Shown here: piece by piece, positions 17,193-25,714 of the stretch
How positions within the stretch are numbered: the first letter of the stretch is position 1
How the letters are laid out: each line of letters opens with the position of its first letter
Origin: Haloferula luteola
Lineage (GTDB): Bacteria; Verrucomicrobiota; Verrucomicrobiia; Verrucomicrobiales; Akkermansiaceae
Length of the DNA: 64,000 nt
Reading direction: 5' to 3'
NCBI RefSeq assembly: GCF_014201715.1
Contig: NZ_JACHFD010000006.1
Location: 46,510 to 110,509 of the forward strand
Program-made: the position numbers and the translations under genes
Notes under the pieces: generated by a model
Seen by the model: the letters and a program-made list of their open reading frames with translations, nothing else
Told to the model about the DNA's origin: nothing
Databases searched by the model: none

Positions 17193-17219
17193 ACTATCTA
17201 TCGATCCCGCCCATGTCAA
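17193..17219 (-). promoter_or_regulatory. Promoter-like element (TTGACA, 15 bp, GATAGT)
   Basis: The minus strand reads TTGACA (17219-17214) and, 15 bp later, GATAGT (17198-17193). The first hexamer is a perfect -35 consensus; the second matches four of six -10 bases and the spacing is short. Its position ahead of the orphan terminator supports a short transcript, but the match is weak. Confidence 0.3.
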
Positions 17220-17338
17220 CACCCCAGTTGCTTTTTCAATATCATTTTCTCGAATCTTTCGCGGACCTTCGCCCCCTATGCACGGATTCCTTCCCTGCGA
17301 TATTGCCGAATCTCTGCCTCGACCGGTAAACTCGGCGC

Positions 17339-18769
17339 GTGGAACACCCTGAATGGATCGCCCCTCTGCTCGCCGTGGGCATCGCCTGCCTTCACGGGGT
17401 CGGCCTCTTGCATGTGCTACACGTCCTGATGCGCGGCCGCACCTCCCAAGGGACCATTGCCTGGATTGTCTGCATGATCGTCGCCCCATGGGTGGCCATT
17501 CCATTCTACTGGATTGCCGGGCGTCAAAAATTTGCCGGGTACATCCGCGCCCGACGAGCCGAGGACGCAGGACTCCGGCGACTTTCCGACGACATGCATC
17601 GCCGGCTCCGCCAATTCGAGATTCAACCCGACGATCCATTTGGTCGCGCCGCCGCTCAATTGGGAGGACTTCCTTTCACCCGCGGCAATCACCTCGAACT
17701 CCTGATCGATGGAGACCGGACCTTCGAAGCCATCTTTGAATCCATCCGGACGGCCCGCCACTACCTGCTGGTCGAATTCTTCATCGTCAAAAACGACCGC
17801 GTGGGACAGCGCTTCAAGGAGGCCCTATGCGAAAGGGCCCGGGCGGGTGTCGCCGTCTATTTCCTTTTTGATGAGGTGGGCTCCCACAAGCTCTCGCGAA
17901 CGTTCCTCGACGAACTCAGCGAAGCCGGCGTGGAATGCCATTCCTTCGGCACCAACCGCCATTGGTGGTCGAGACTGCAGATCAACTTCCGCAACCACCG
18001 AAAAATCGTCGTGGCCGACGGTCGCGAAGCCTTCGTCGGTGGACTCAATGTCGGCGATGAATATCTGGGCCGCGATCAACGGTTTGGACATTGGCGCGAT
18101 ACCCATCTTCGCCTGCGTGGGCCGTGTGTGCAGGCCGTGCAAATTGTGTTTCTCGAAGATTGGAATTGGGCGGCTCCTCGTCGCCCAGATCTCCACTGGG
18201 ATTCCCACGAAGAACCGTCCGACCAAGCGGCAGCTATTTTACCGACCGGCCCGGCCGACCCCGCCGATTCCTGGCAACTCGTGGTGGCCGAGTCGGCAAA
18301 CACCGCGCGCCAGCGCCTTTGGATCGCCTCACCCTACTTCGTCCCGGATCAAGGCGTCCTCACCGCACTTCAGGCAGCTGCCATTCGAGGCGTGGATGTG
18401 CGGATTCTCATTCCCGAAAAAGCCGACCACCTCATGGTTTGGTTGGCAGCACCCACATTTTACGAGGAGACCCTCCCGTTTGGGATCCGTATCCTCCGCT
18501 ACCAGGCAGGCTTCCTTCACCAGAAAGCCATGCTGGTGGACCACCGCTACGCTTTTGTCGGCACCGCGAATCTCGACAACCGTTCCTTCCGCCTGAATTT
18601 CGAAATCACCGCCGTCAGCACCGACCTCGCATTCATTGATGAAGTCGGCCACATGCTGGAGCAGGATTTCGAACAAGCCGTGGAAGCCCAAGTCGAAGAT
18701 TTTACCGGACGATCTCTTGGCTTCCGCATCGCCGCCCGCGCCGCACGCTTGGCAGCCCCCGTCCTATGA
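17339..18769 (+). CDS. cls: Cardiolipin synthase (phospholipase D family)
   Basis: 476 residues from a GTG start. Two N-terminal membrane segments (about 8-32 and 39-60) with the family signature SQGTIAWIVCMIVAPWVAIP are followed by two phospholipase D domains. The first HKD motif is NHRKIVVADGREAFVGG (near 222) and the second is LHQKAMLVDHRYAFVGTANLD (near 398). The enzyme condenses two phosphatidylglycerol molecules, or a related pair, to cardiolipin in the inner membrane. The DUF4139 gene begins 90 bp later and may be co-transcribed. Confidence 0.95.
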   Translation: MEHPEWIAPLLAVGIACLHGVGLLHVLHVLMRGRTSQGTIAWIVCMIVAPWVAIPFYWIAGRQKFAGYIRARRAEDAGLRRLSDDMHRRLRQFEIQPDDPFGRAAAQLGGLPFTRGNHLELLIDGDRTFEAIFESIRTARHYLLVEFFIVKNDRVGQRFKEALCERARAGVAVYFLFDEVGSHKLSRTFLDELSEAGVECHSFGTNRHWWSRLQINFRNHRKIVVADGREAFVGGLNVGDEYLGRDQRFGHWRDTHLRLRGPCVQAVQIVFLEDWNWAAPRRPDLHWDSHEEPSDQAAAILPTGPADPADSWQLVVAESANTARQRLWIASPYFVPDQGVLTALQAAAIRGVDVRILIPEKADHLMVWLAAPTFYEETLPFGIRILRYQAGFLHQKAMLVDHRYAFVGTANLDNRSFRLNFEITAVSTDLAFIDEVGHMLEQDFEQAVEAQVEDFTGRSLGFRIAARAARLAAPVL

Positions 18770-18858
18770 CCCCGGGCGCAAGCCGCGATCTCCCAAGAAA
18801 ACAAGTTTTTCAAAATCCCCTGTCACAATCTTCCTTCCCCGCTTCAATGGAGGGTAGC

Positions 18859-20274
18859 ATGAGAGCATCACTCCTTTTCACTGCCCTGATCACCGCCGCT
18901 TCTGCGGAAACGGCCCTTACGATCTACAATCGCAACCTCGCTGTGGTGAGAGAGACCCTTCCCCTTCATCTCGAAGCAGGCGAAAATGCCATCACCTTTG
19001 ATCGCGCCACAGCTCAGGTCCAAGCCGACTCCGTCGTCCTCCGCGATCCCGCCGGCTCCCATCCCTTCTCCCTCCTCGAACAATCATACCGCAACGACCC
19101 AGTGAGCCGCTGGCTACTGCTTCAACAGTTCGAGGGACAGAGCATCGAGTTCAGCCACACCTATCCCGATGGCCGGGTCGATCTGATCCCAGGGAAAATT
19201 GTCCGCTCTGGATACGTCCCCGGCGGATCTCCAACCGAACCCATCATCGAAGTCGAAGGCAAGTTGCTCTTCTCCCTCCCCGGAGAACCGCTATTCCCCA
19301 ACCTCGGCGACGGCTCCATCCTTCGTCCGACACTCAGTTGGCAGATCTCCGCTCCGGAGGCTGCGAACTTCGATGCTCAACTGTCCTACCTCACAGGTGG
19401 CTTCACCTGGGAGGCCGACTACAATCTGGTTGCCCCCGAGAAAGGAGAATCCGTCACCCTGGCCGGCTGGATCACTCTCAGCAACCACTCAGGAACCGGT
19501 TTCGATCAGGCAAAGGTCAAGCTGGTCGCTGGCGATGTGAATGTGATGGAGAGCGACGTTCGCACCCTGATGAGAAAGAATGCCATCCACCCCGAATCGG
19601 CCGCTGCCGCGCAAGTTCAGGAGAAAGCTTTCGACGATTTCCACCTCTACACCCTACCGCGGGCTCTCACCATCCGGGATAAAGAAACCAAACAGGTCGA
19701 GTTCCTGCGATCCCCCCAAGTTCACGCGACCAAGAAATACATCTACGATGGTGCCTCAGGATTCCGCTACTACGGCGGCATCCAAACCCAGCCCAGCCAA
19801 GGTCAGACCTTTCCCAAGGACGTCGCCATCTACTGGGAGTTTCGGAATGATGAAGACAACGGCTTAGGAGTTCCACTGCCTGCAGGACGCGTTCGCTTTT
19901 ATCGCGAAGACTCGTCCGACGGGAATCTGGAATTCGTCGGCGAAAACCAGATCGACCATACCGCCCGGCATGAACAACTAAGCATCTACACAGGCAACGC
20001 CTTCGATCTCGTCGGCGAGCGGAAAATTGCCAATTTTGAAAGCAACGAGCGTCAAAAATGGATGCGTGAGACCGTGGAAGTTCAGCTCCGCAATCGCTCC
20101 AAAGAAGCCAAGACCATCATCGTCCGAGAGCACCTATGGAGAGGTGCCAATTGGACCATTGAAAACCCCTCCCTCCCTTTCGAAAAGCAGGATGCGCAGA
20201 CCATCGAATTCACGGTGAATCTCCAACCTGACGAGGAAAAGACCCTCAACTACGCCGCTCACTATACTTGGTGA
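18859..20274 (+). CDS. Secreted DUF4139 domain protein
   Basis: 471 residues from the ATG at 18859, preceded by a good GGAGGG four bases away and followed by a signal peptide (MRASLLFTALITAASA). The longer frame from 18766 overlaps the cls stop and would bury the signal peptide. The DUF4139 pattern is seen: ALTIYNRNLAVVRETLPL at the start, ISAPEAANFDAQLSYLTGGF followed by WEADYNLV, a middle region with YWEFRNDEDNGLGVPLP, and a C-terminus of alternating beta strands. Such proteins are exported and mostly uncharacterised. The role is unknown. Confidence 0.88.
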   Translation: MRASLLFTALITAASAETALTIYNRNLAVVRETLPLHLEAGENAITFDRATAQVQADSVVLRDPAGSHPFSLLEQSYRNDPVSRWLLLQQFEGQSIEFSHTYPDGRVDLIPGKIVRSGYVPGGSPTEPIIEVEGKLLFSLPGEPLFPNLGDGSILRPTLSWQISAPEAANFDAQLSYLTGGFTWEADYNLVAPEKGESVTLAGWITLSNHSGTGFDQAKVKLVAGDVNVMESDVRTLMRKNAIHPESAAAAQVQEKAFDDFHLYTLPRALTIRDKETKQVEFLRSPQVHATKKYIYDGASGFRYYGGIQTQPSQGQTFPKDVAIYWEFRNDEDNGLGVPLPAGRVRFYREDSSDGNLEFVGENQIDHTARHEQLSIYTGNAFDLVGERKIANFESNERQKWMRETVEVQLRNRSKEAKTIIVREHLWRGANWTIENPSLPFEKQDAQTIEFTVNLQPDEEKTLNYAAHYTW

Positions 20275-20344
20275 TTCGGCCCCTCTCCGGTCATTGAAAC
20301 CCTCGGCACCCCATCCCAAAAGGGGCGCCAAATGCATTCAAAAA

Positions 20345-20887
20345 TCACCGGCTCCTGAAGCAATCGACTGAGTGCTCATCGACCATTCCCACGGCCTGCA
20401 TGAAGGCATAGAGAGTGGTCGATCCCACAAAGTTGAAGCCGGCCTTTCTCATCGCCTTGCTCATCGCATCAGACTCTGCGGAGGTGGCAACCACCTCGGC
20501 CATCGTGCGCGGCCGCTTCACCACGGTCTCCCCTCCGACAAAACTCCAAATCCATTCCACCGGGTCGTCGAGCTCCAGCCAGGCCCTGGCGTTCTGCCGG
20601 AAGGCCATCACCTTCCCTCGGTGACGGATGATCCCAGGGTCCTCAAGGAGCCCCTCCAACTCGGAATCGCTCATTTCTGCCACCTTGCTCACCTCAAAAT
20701 GGTGGAAGACCTCACGGTAACGCGCACGCTTCTGGAGCACGGTCCACCACGAGAGCCCCGCCTGTGCGCCCTCGAGGCAGATCATCTCGAAGAGATGCCG
20801 AGGATCGCGAGACGCCACTCCCCACTCCATGTCGTGATAGTCCACATACAAGGGCTTGTCTTCCGGCACCCATAGGCAACGCGTCAT
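20345..20887 (-). CDS. tag: DNA-3-methyladenine glycosylase I
   Basis: 180 residues. The family N-terminus (TRCLWVPEDKPLYVDYHDME) includes the zinc-ligand Cys and His. FEMICLEGAQAGLSWWTVLQKR is the helix region with the substrate-pocket Glu, LEDPGIIRHRGKV is the DNA-binding helix-hairpin region, and FNFVGSTTLYAFMQAVG leads to the C-terminal zinc site (EHSVDCF). It removes 3-methyladenine from alkylated DNA. It converges with the DUF4139 gene. Confidence 0.96.
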   Translation of the reverse strand: MTRCLWVPEDKPLYVDYHDMEWGVASRDPRHLFEMICLEGAQAGLSWWTVLQKRARYREVFHHFEVSKVAEMSDSELEGLLEDPGIIRHRGKVMAFRQNARAWLELDDPVEWIWSFVGGETVVKRPRTMAEVVATSAESDAMSKAMRKAGFNFVGSTTLYAFMQAVGMVDEHSVDCFRSR

Positions 20888-20968
20888 GCCGCCCAGGCTG
20901 CCAGCCTTGGCCGCGACCGTCCATCTTTCCGCGCAGATTTCCCCCTCGACCCGCCACCACGCTCGGCT

Positions 20969-22033
20969 ATGCCTTCGGGACCCATCGCCATGCCTTCATC
21001 CCGTCGTCCCCTCCTCCCCTGGTTTCTCTGGCTCGGTGTCTTCTACGCCGTCTGGCTAGGAATCGTGCTGGTCGGCAACCACGGACATACGGTGCGCGAG
21101 CATCTTGGAATCGCCATCGCGATGATCTTCGGCTCCTACTGCGCCGGAGCGACTCCAATGGGCGGGGGCACCGTGGGATTTCCCATCCTCGTGCTCCTTT
21201 TCGGTGAACCTGCCACCCTCGGAAGAGATTTCAGTTTCGCGATCCAGAGCATCGGCATGACCAGCGCCTCGATCCTGATCGCATGCCGTCGGCAACCGGT
21301 CGAATGGCCCATGCTCCGCTGGGCGGTGCTCGGCTCACTCATCGGCACCCCCTTCGGCATCCTTTTCATTGCCCCGCATGTGCCGTCGCTTTTCATCAAA
21401 CTCCTATTTGCCGTCGTGTGGTGCTCCTTCGGCGTCCTGCACCTCTATCGGCTCCGAGAAATCACCCGCCATGAGGGACTTGCGCCAGGAGCGCATCGCT
21501 TCGACCGCACCGCAGGTCTGATGATCGGCCTGTTTGCGGGCTCCGGAGTGGCGGCCCTCACCGGTGTCGGCATCGACATGGTCATCTACGCCGTGCTCGT
21601 TCTGCTCTGCCAAGCCGACCTGAAAATCGCCATCCCCACCTCGGTCATCCTAATGGCCGCCAACTCGGTCATTGGAGTCGCCACCAAGAGCCTGACGAGT
21701 GGCTTTCAACCCGGAGTTTTCGAAAACTGGCTCGCAGCAGCTCCAATCGTCGCCCTCGGAGCTCCACTGGGCGCCTTTGTTGTCGATAAAATCGGCCGAA
21801 CGCCCACCCTTTATGGCGTCTCCGTGCTCTGCATCGTCCAGTTTCTTTGGACCCTGCGCGACGAATGGTCGCAGCTCGGTGGCCTGGGACTTCTGGGGGG
21901 CATTGCGGGCGTGCTGACCTTCAATGCCGGTTTCGAGATTCTCCATCGTGTGGGGGCTCGCTTCGACCGCCGCGGCTTACGCGGTGATTCTGATCCAGAC
22001 GAATCGCGCCTTGCCCCCGCCGATCCGGACTGA
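20969..22033 (+). CDS. TauE/SafE family membrane transporter
   Basis: 354 residues with about eight hydrophobic segments. The repeated TauE/SafE motif is seen in the first half (SYCAGATPMGGGTVGFPIL, FSFAIQSIGMTSASILI) and the second (GLFAGSGVAALTGVGIDM, IPTSVILMAANSVIGV). The family exports or imports sulfite, sulfoacetate or related organosulfur anions, but the substrate cannot be read here. An ATG seven codons in (20990) is an alternative start. It is 36 bp ahead of glycyl-tRNA synthetase, on the same strand. Confidence 0.88.
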   Translation: MPSGPIAMPSSRRPLLPWFLWLGVFYAVWLGIVLVGNHGHTVREHLGIAIAMIFGSYCAGATPMGGGTVGFPILVLLFGEPATLGRDFSFAIQSIGMTSASILIACRRQPVEWPMLRWAVLGSLIGTPFGILFIAPHVPSLFIKLLFAVVWCSFGVLHLYRLREITRHEGLAPGAHRFDRTAGLMIGLFAGSGVAALTGVGIDMVIYAVLVLLCQADLKIAIPTSVILMAANSVIGVATKSLTSGFQPGVFENWLAAAPIVALGAPLGAFVVDKIGRTPTLYGVSVLCIVQFLWTLRDEWSQLGGLGLLGGIAGVLTFNAGFEILHRVGARFDRRGLRGDSDPDESRLAPADPD

Positions 22034-22069
22034 TTTTCTCCCCGGCCCAAACCATTTCCGCAGAACATC

Positions 22070-23650
22070 ATGGCCAACAAGGAGCATACCGACCCCGTCC
22101 GCATGGAGAAGATCGTCTCCCTCTGCAAACGCCGCGGCTTCATCTTCCAAGCCGGCGAACTTTACGGCGGTCTCAACGGATGCTGGGACTACGGTCCACT
22201 CGGCGCCGAACTTAAGCGTAACCTCAAGGACTATTGGTGGCGCAAAACCGTGCAGGAGCGCGACGACGTGCTCGGCATGGATGGGGCGATCCTGACCATG
22301 AAGCAAGTTCTCAAGTCTTCCGGTCACCTTGACGGTTTCAGCGACCCGATGTCCGATTGCTTGCTTTCGAAAGCCCGCCTGCGTGCCGACCAAATCCCTC
22401 CGCAGGATGGCACGGCTGTCTGGTACTCGGGCGCTCGCCACGAGGCGTCCGCTTGGTCCACCGACAAAGCATTCGCCGTCCTCGTCCCCGCTGGCAAGGA
22501 CGCCGATTCGGCCAAGAAAACAGCCCGCCAGTTCTACGGTTCGTTCATGCCGGACAAAAAGGTCTCGCCCAAGGAATTGGAACTCATCGAGGACAAGCGC
22601 GAGGAACTCACTGGCACCACTCGCTTCAATCCCGAGAATGGCTCTCTTTTGACTGAGCCGCGTGACTTCAATCTCATGTTCAAGACGACCATGGGAGCCT
22701 CGGCCGATGAAAACGACCCGAACGCCGTGGCTTTCCTCCGCCCGGAAACGGCTCAATCCATCTTCGTTCAATACAAGAACATCCTCGACTCGAATCGAGT
22801 CAAGCTGCCCTTCGGCATTGCTCAGGTGGGAAAATCCTTCCGCAACGAAATCAATCCCCGCAACTACACCTTCCGTAGTCGCGAATTCGAGCAGATGGAG
22901 ATCGAATACTTCTGCCGCCCGGAAGATGGCCTCCGCCTCACCGATGAATGGCTTGAATCCCGCCTTTGCTTCTATGAGGAAATCGGCATCCCACGGGAAA
23001 AACTCCACATTCTGGATGTGCCGGACGGCGAGCGCGCCTTCTACTCGATGAAGACATACGACATCGAATATGAGTTCCCCTTTGGCATTCAGGAACTCGA
23101 AGGCGTTGCCTACCGCACCGACTACGATCTGGGCGTCCACCAGACCGGCTCTGGCCGCCCCTTGGAGTACTTCGACGAGGAAACCAAAGAGCGCTTCCTG
23201 CCTCATGTCGTCGAACCCTCCGCTGGCTGCGATCGCACCGTGCTCGCGATGATTTGCGAAGCTTTCGACGAAGAAACCCTGACCGATGAAAAGGGCAAGG
23301 AGGACGTCCGAACCGTCCTGCGTTTCGCGCCCCGCATGGCCCCAATCAAGGTCGGCATCTTCCCGCTCCTCAAAAAGAACGAAGAGCAGGTCCGCCTGTG
23401 CCGCGAAATCCAAAAGACCCTGCAACCCTGGATGACCGTCTTCTATGACGACGGGGGTGCCGTGGGCCGCCGCTACCGTCGCCAAGACGAAGTGGGAACC
23501 CCCTTCTGCATCACCGTGGACTTCGACACCATCGGCGAAAATGGCCCTGAGCATCAAGGCACCGTCACCATCCGCCATCGCGATTCCATGGAACAGGAAC
23601 GCCTGCCCATCGATGGCCTGCTCAGCTGGCTCCTCGACCGCATCCGCTAA
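22070..23650 (+). CDS. glyS: Glycyl-tRNA synthetase, homodimeric type
   Basis: 526 residues; the single-chain class II enzyme, not the split alpha/beta form. It shows KIVSLCKRRGFIFQAGELYGG, WDYGPLGAELKRNLKDYWW, motif 2 region QVGKSFRNEINPRNYTFRSREF, MEIEYFCRPE, the glycine-pocket THH-like region GVHQTGSGRP, and a C-terminal anticodon domain (APIKVGIFPLLKK, GRRYRRQDEVGTPFCITVDF, TIRHRDSMEQERL). It charges tRNA-Gly. Confidence 0.97.
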   Translation: MANKEHTDPVRMEKIVSLCKRRGFIFQAGELYGGLNGCWDYGPLGAELKRNLKDYWWRKTVQERDDVLGMDGAILTMKQVLKSSGHLDGFSDPMSDCLLSKARLRADQIPPQDGTAVWYSGARHEASAWSTDKAFAVLVPAGKDADSAKKTARQFYGSFMPDKKVSPKELELIEDKREELTGTTRFNPENGSLLTEPRDFNLMFKTTMGASADENDPNAVAFLRPETAQSIFVQYKNILDSNRVKLPFGIAQVGKSFRNEINPRNYTFRSREFEQMEIEYFCRPEDGLRLTDEWLESRLCFYEEIGIPREKLHILDVPDGERAFYSMKTYDIEYEFPFGIQELEGVAYRTDYDLGVHQTGSGRPLEYFDEETKERFLPHVVEPSAGCDRTVLAMICEAFDEETLTDEKGKEDVRTVLRFAPRMAPIKVGIFPLLKKNEEQVRLCREIQKTLQPWMTVFYDDGGAVGRRYRRQDEVGTPFCITVDFDTIGENGPEHQGTVTIRHRDSMEQERLPIDGLLSWLLDRIR

Positions 23651-23685
23651 CCCGGGTGGGTCTGGTGGCCCCATCTCCAACTCTC

Positions 23686-23713
23686 AAAAACGGGGCGATC
23701 TCGCCCCGTTTTT
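23686..23713. terminator. Bidirectional terminator between glyS and the EF-hand gene
   Basis: cggggcg (23691-23697) pairs with cgccccg (23702-23708) across a 4-base loop. The stem is flanked by five A on the left and five T on the right, so it works for glyS on the plus strand and the EF-hand gene on the minus strand. Confidence 0.93.
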
Positions 23714-23741
23714 GCTTACACCCAACAGGGTCTCCAACCGC

Positions 23742-24050
23742 TCAATGCAGGTCTTCCGGTAGAGGACTATCGATCGCCCGCTGAGTTTCCCAACGGGAAA
23801 TGCCGCCATCCCGGTTGACATCGTAATGCTTCATCAAAGCATCGAGATCCGCCTCGGTCACGCCCGTCACACCACTTTCCCGCACTCCTTGCGCCACTTC
23901 GGCCTTCGTCAACTCGCCGTTGGCGTCGTAGTCAAATCGATCAAATTTCTCCTGCAACGCCATGACCTTGCGATTATGAGCTTCCTCCGAGTGAGGAGCT
24001 TCAGACGCACAGGCGGCGAGCAGCAGAAACAGCGGAAACATTGGCTTCAT
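23742..24050 (-). CDS. EF-hand lipoprotein
   Basis: 102 residues. A signal peptide with lipobox LLAAC (cysteine near 14) indicates a membrane-anchored lipoprotein. Two calcium-binding EF-hand loops follow: DYDANGELTKAE and DVNRDGGISRWE, each with the acidic/Asn ligands at positions 1, 3, 5 and 12. Such calcium sensors occur often in Verrucomicrobiota and Planctomycetes, with unknown partners. It overlaps by two bases the upstream extension of the divergent rlmH frame. Confidence 0.88.
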   Translation of the reverse strand: MKPMFPLFLLLAACASEAPHSEEAHNRKVMALQEKFDRFDYDANGELTKAEVAQGVRESGVTGVTEADLDALMKHYDVNRDGGISRWETQRAIDSPLPEDLH

Positions 24051-24129
24051 GATCCGGGATTATAGCCCAGGAAATCGCTCCGCAAGCTCCGACTCGCCAA
24101 ACCACAGCGTCCTCTTTTCACTTCCTCCC

Positions 24130-24570
24130 ATGCGAATCCGAGTTTACGTCGCCGGAAAGCCCGCCCTCGATCATGCCAAACGAGGTGTGGACGACTACCT
24201 CAAGCGTCTGCGCCGCTACGGCCACGTCGAACTCATCATTCTCAAGGCCGGGGATTCCGCAACCGTATCCGCCCAACTTCTCGCCCGCAGCGAAGGACAC
24301 CATCGCATCGCCCTTGACGAAAGGGGGGAAGCGCTGACCACCCAACAATGGGCCGACGTTTTCGAGGAACTCGAACAGAGGGGCGAAGTCAAAACCCTTA
24401 GTTTTCTCATCGGAGCCTCCGATGGACATACCGAGTCCCTCAGACGAGCCAGCAACCGCATCTGGCAGCTCTCCAGCCTGACGCTGCAACACGAGATCGC
24501 ATTGGTCGTCCTGCTTGAGCAAATTTATCGGGTAGCCACTCTCCGCAAAGGAGAGCCCTACCACCGCTAA
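24130..24570 (+). CDS. rlmH: 23S rRNA (pseudouridine1915-N3)-methyltransferase
   Basis: 146 residues from ATG at 24130 (MRIRVYVAGKP). SPOUT-fold features: the HHRIALDERGEALTTQQWAD segment, the trefoil-knot loop FLIGASDGHTESLRRAS, and the C-terminus LTLQHEIALVVLLEQIYR followed by GEPYHR. It methylates pseudouridine 1915 in helix 69 of 23S rRNA. The usual IGGADG is IGASDG here, a conservative change in the knot. Confidence 0.94.
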   Translation: MRIRVYVAGKPALDHAKRGVDDYLKRLRRYGHVELIILKAGDSATVSAQLLARSEGHHRIALDERGEALTTQQWADVFEELEQRGEVKTLSFLIGASDGHTESLRRASNRIWQLSSLTLQHEIALVVLLEQIYRVATLRKGEPYHR

Positions 24571-24588
24571 CTCGCGCGAACTCCAGGC

Positions 24589-24777
24589 TCAGCGCCGCTG
24601 CTGCATCGGCAGTGCTCCAAGTTGCCCAGCGCCTTGTCCGGCTACCGGACGATTGTGAGGCAGCTGATTGGAAGTCGACGGCGGCACCTTCGGCTTCGGA
24701 TTCAAATCCGGGTCTGACGTGCAGGCGTTAAATCCAAGGCAGCTGAAGGCGATCACGGAGAGAGTGAAAAGTCGCAT
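24589..24777 (-). CDS. Small lipoprotein
   Basis: 62 residues. A short signal peptide ends in the lipobox FNAC (cysteine near 19), followed by a Pro/Asn/Gln-rich tail without a domain. It starts just beyond the terminator of the coiled-coil gene. It is too short for a family assignment; the lipobox and position support a real gene. Confidence 0.6.
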   Translation of the reverse strand: MRLFTLSVIAFSCLGFNACTSDPDLNPKPKVPPSTSNQLPHNRPVAGQGAGQLGALPMQQRR

Positions 24778-24788
24778 GGCGGGAACAT

Positions 24789-24823
24789 AAAAAAACCTCC
24801 GTGCGTTTCAAGCGCACGGAGGT
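24789..24823 (-). terminator. Intrinsic terminator of the coiled-coil gene pair
   Basis: An 11-bp perfect stem (24795-24805 with 24813-24823) with a 7-base loop; on the minus strand a run of seven T follows. It lies 32 bp after the stop of the gene at 24855-25670. Confidence 0.93.
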
Positions 24824-24854
24824 CGGAAAAAGCAGTGTCCGCTAAGGAAGTGGA

Positions 24855-25670
24855 TCAGTTGGTGGCCGGCTCGGCGAGAATCACCGTGTCACCCGGCTGG
24901 ATCACCACTCCTGGAGCGAGAGAATCGAAGTCGATCTCAGCCACAGTCTGGGTGGACTCAATGCTCGAAGGCGTCACTTCTGCGATGCGGCGACCATTGC
25001 GGGTCACCAGCAGGCGGGTTTGAGGCTTGAAGCCGCTGGTCGTGCCCGCGCCAATGATCACGAAACCGTAGTTTTGGTCGACACCGGTCACCACGGAGGA
25101 CATCGCATTGCGTCCCATCCGGGCATCCCGCTCGGACTTGCGACGGGAAAGGCGGGAAATCTCCTCACGGTTCTGAGCGATGCTCTTCTCGGCGGCTTCG
25201 TTGTTGTTGGTCAGCTCTTCCACTTCGGCATTCAGCTCCTTCTGCTTATCGGTCAGAGTGCGAATGTTCTCTTGGATGCTTTCCATGGTCACCGGACCGG
25301 TGATCCCAAGACTTGCGAGGGCGGCCTCGATTTCCTTACGAGCCTTTTCGGCCTCGGCGAGCGTGGCCTTTTGCTCTTCGAGCTCCCCTTCCACCGTCGC
25401 AATCTCGCGCTTGATGCTGGATTGATCGGACTTGAGGGTCGAGATGCTGGCTTCAACCACGGCCAATTCTTCGTTGGCAGTCGTCAGCTTGGTATTTTCA
25501 TCGTCGAGCTCGGCTTGAGTCTTGTCGATGTTCGCAGAAACCCGGCGGTTGTTGCTCACCGTCGCTTCATGGGACTCGAGCTGCTCGCTGAGGGCCTTCT
25601 TGTTGGAGGCGGAGAAAAACGCCGCGACTCCGGTGCCGAGAACGGCAATGACGTAAAAAAGGGCTTTCAT
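24855..25670 (-). CDS. Membrane-anchored coiled-coil protein (paralogue 1)
   Basis: 271 residues. One N-terminal membrane segment (LFYVIAVLGTGVAAFF) is followed by a heptad-rich coiled coil (about 25-185; e.g. LTTANEELAVVEASISTLKS and EIEAALASLG). A compact beta-rich C-terminal domain of about 75 residues follows (NYGFVIIGAGTTSGFKPQT, then LVTRNGRRIAEV and VIQPGDTVIL). The tail looks like the small beta module found after coiled coils in Verrucomicrobiota and Planctomycetes proteins, where a residue pattern 'GFV-I..G..-G---G..L-V-R-G--IA' recurs. The downstream gene in the transcript order is its paralogue. Function unknown, probably envelope-related. Confidence 0.82.
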   Translation of the reverse strand: MKALFYVIAVLGTGVAAFFSASNKKALSEQLESHEATVSNNRRVSANIDKTQAELDDENTKLTTANEELAVVEASISTLKSDQSSIKREIATVEGELEEQKATLAEAEKARKEIEAALASLGITGPVTMESIQENIRTLTDKQKELNAEVEELTNNNEAAEKSIAQNREEISRLSRRKSERDARMGRNAMSSVVTGVDQNYGFVIIGAGTTSGFKPQTRLLVTRNGRRIAEVTPSSIESTQTVAEIDFDSLAPGVVIQPGDTVILAEPATN

Positions 25671-25714
25671 GTGTGATGGAACAATGGGGCTTTTAAAAGG
25701 GATCGAAAACCGGA

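Larger units (their letters stand above)
16566..17338. other. 773-bp stretch without a recognised protein gene
   Basis: This lies between the HNH gene (minus) and cardiolipin synthase (plus), whose promoters it should contain. Frames of 60-217 codons cross it in several directions, but none has a domain, consistent codon bias or homologous motif that I recognise. The part at 16670-16705 resembles the dispersed acagagacacagag-type phrase often seen between genes in related genomes. The part at 16908-17219 contains the minus-strand terminator and associated elements listed separately. Confidence 0.7.

Noticed and set aside
20310-20335. A hairpin between the DUF4139 and tag genes (ggcacccc with ggggcgcc)
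   Set aside because: The stem has a mismatch and no T-run on either strand.
21977-23680. A 567-codon minus-strand frame across the glyS gene
   Set aside because: glyS is unmistakable on the plus strand; the antisense frame has no motif.
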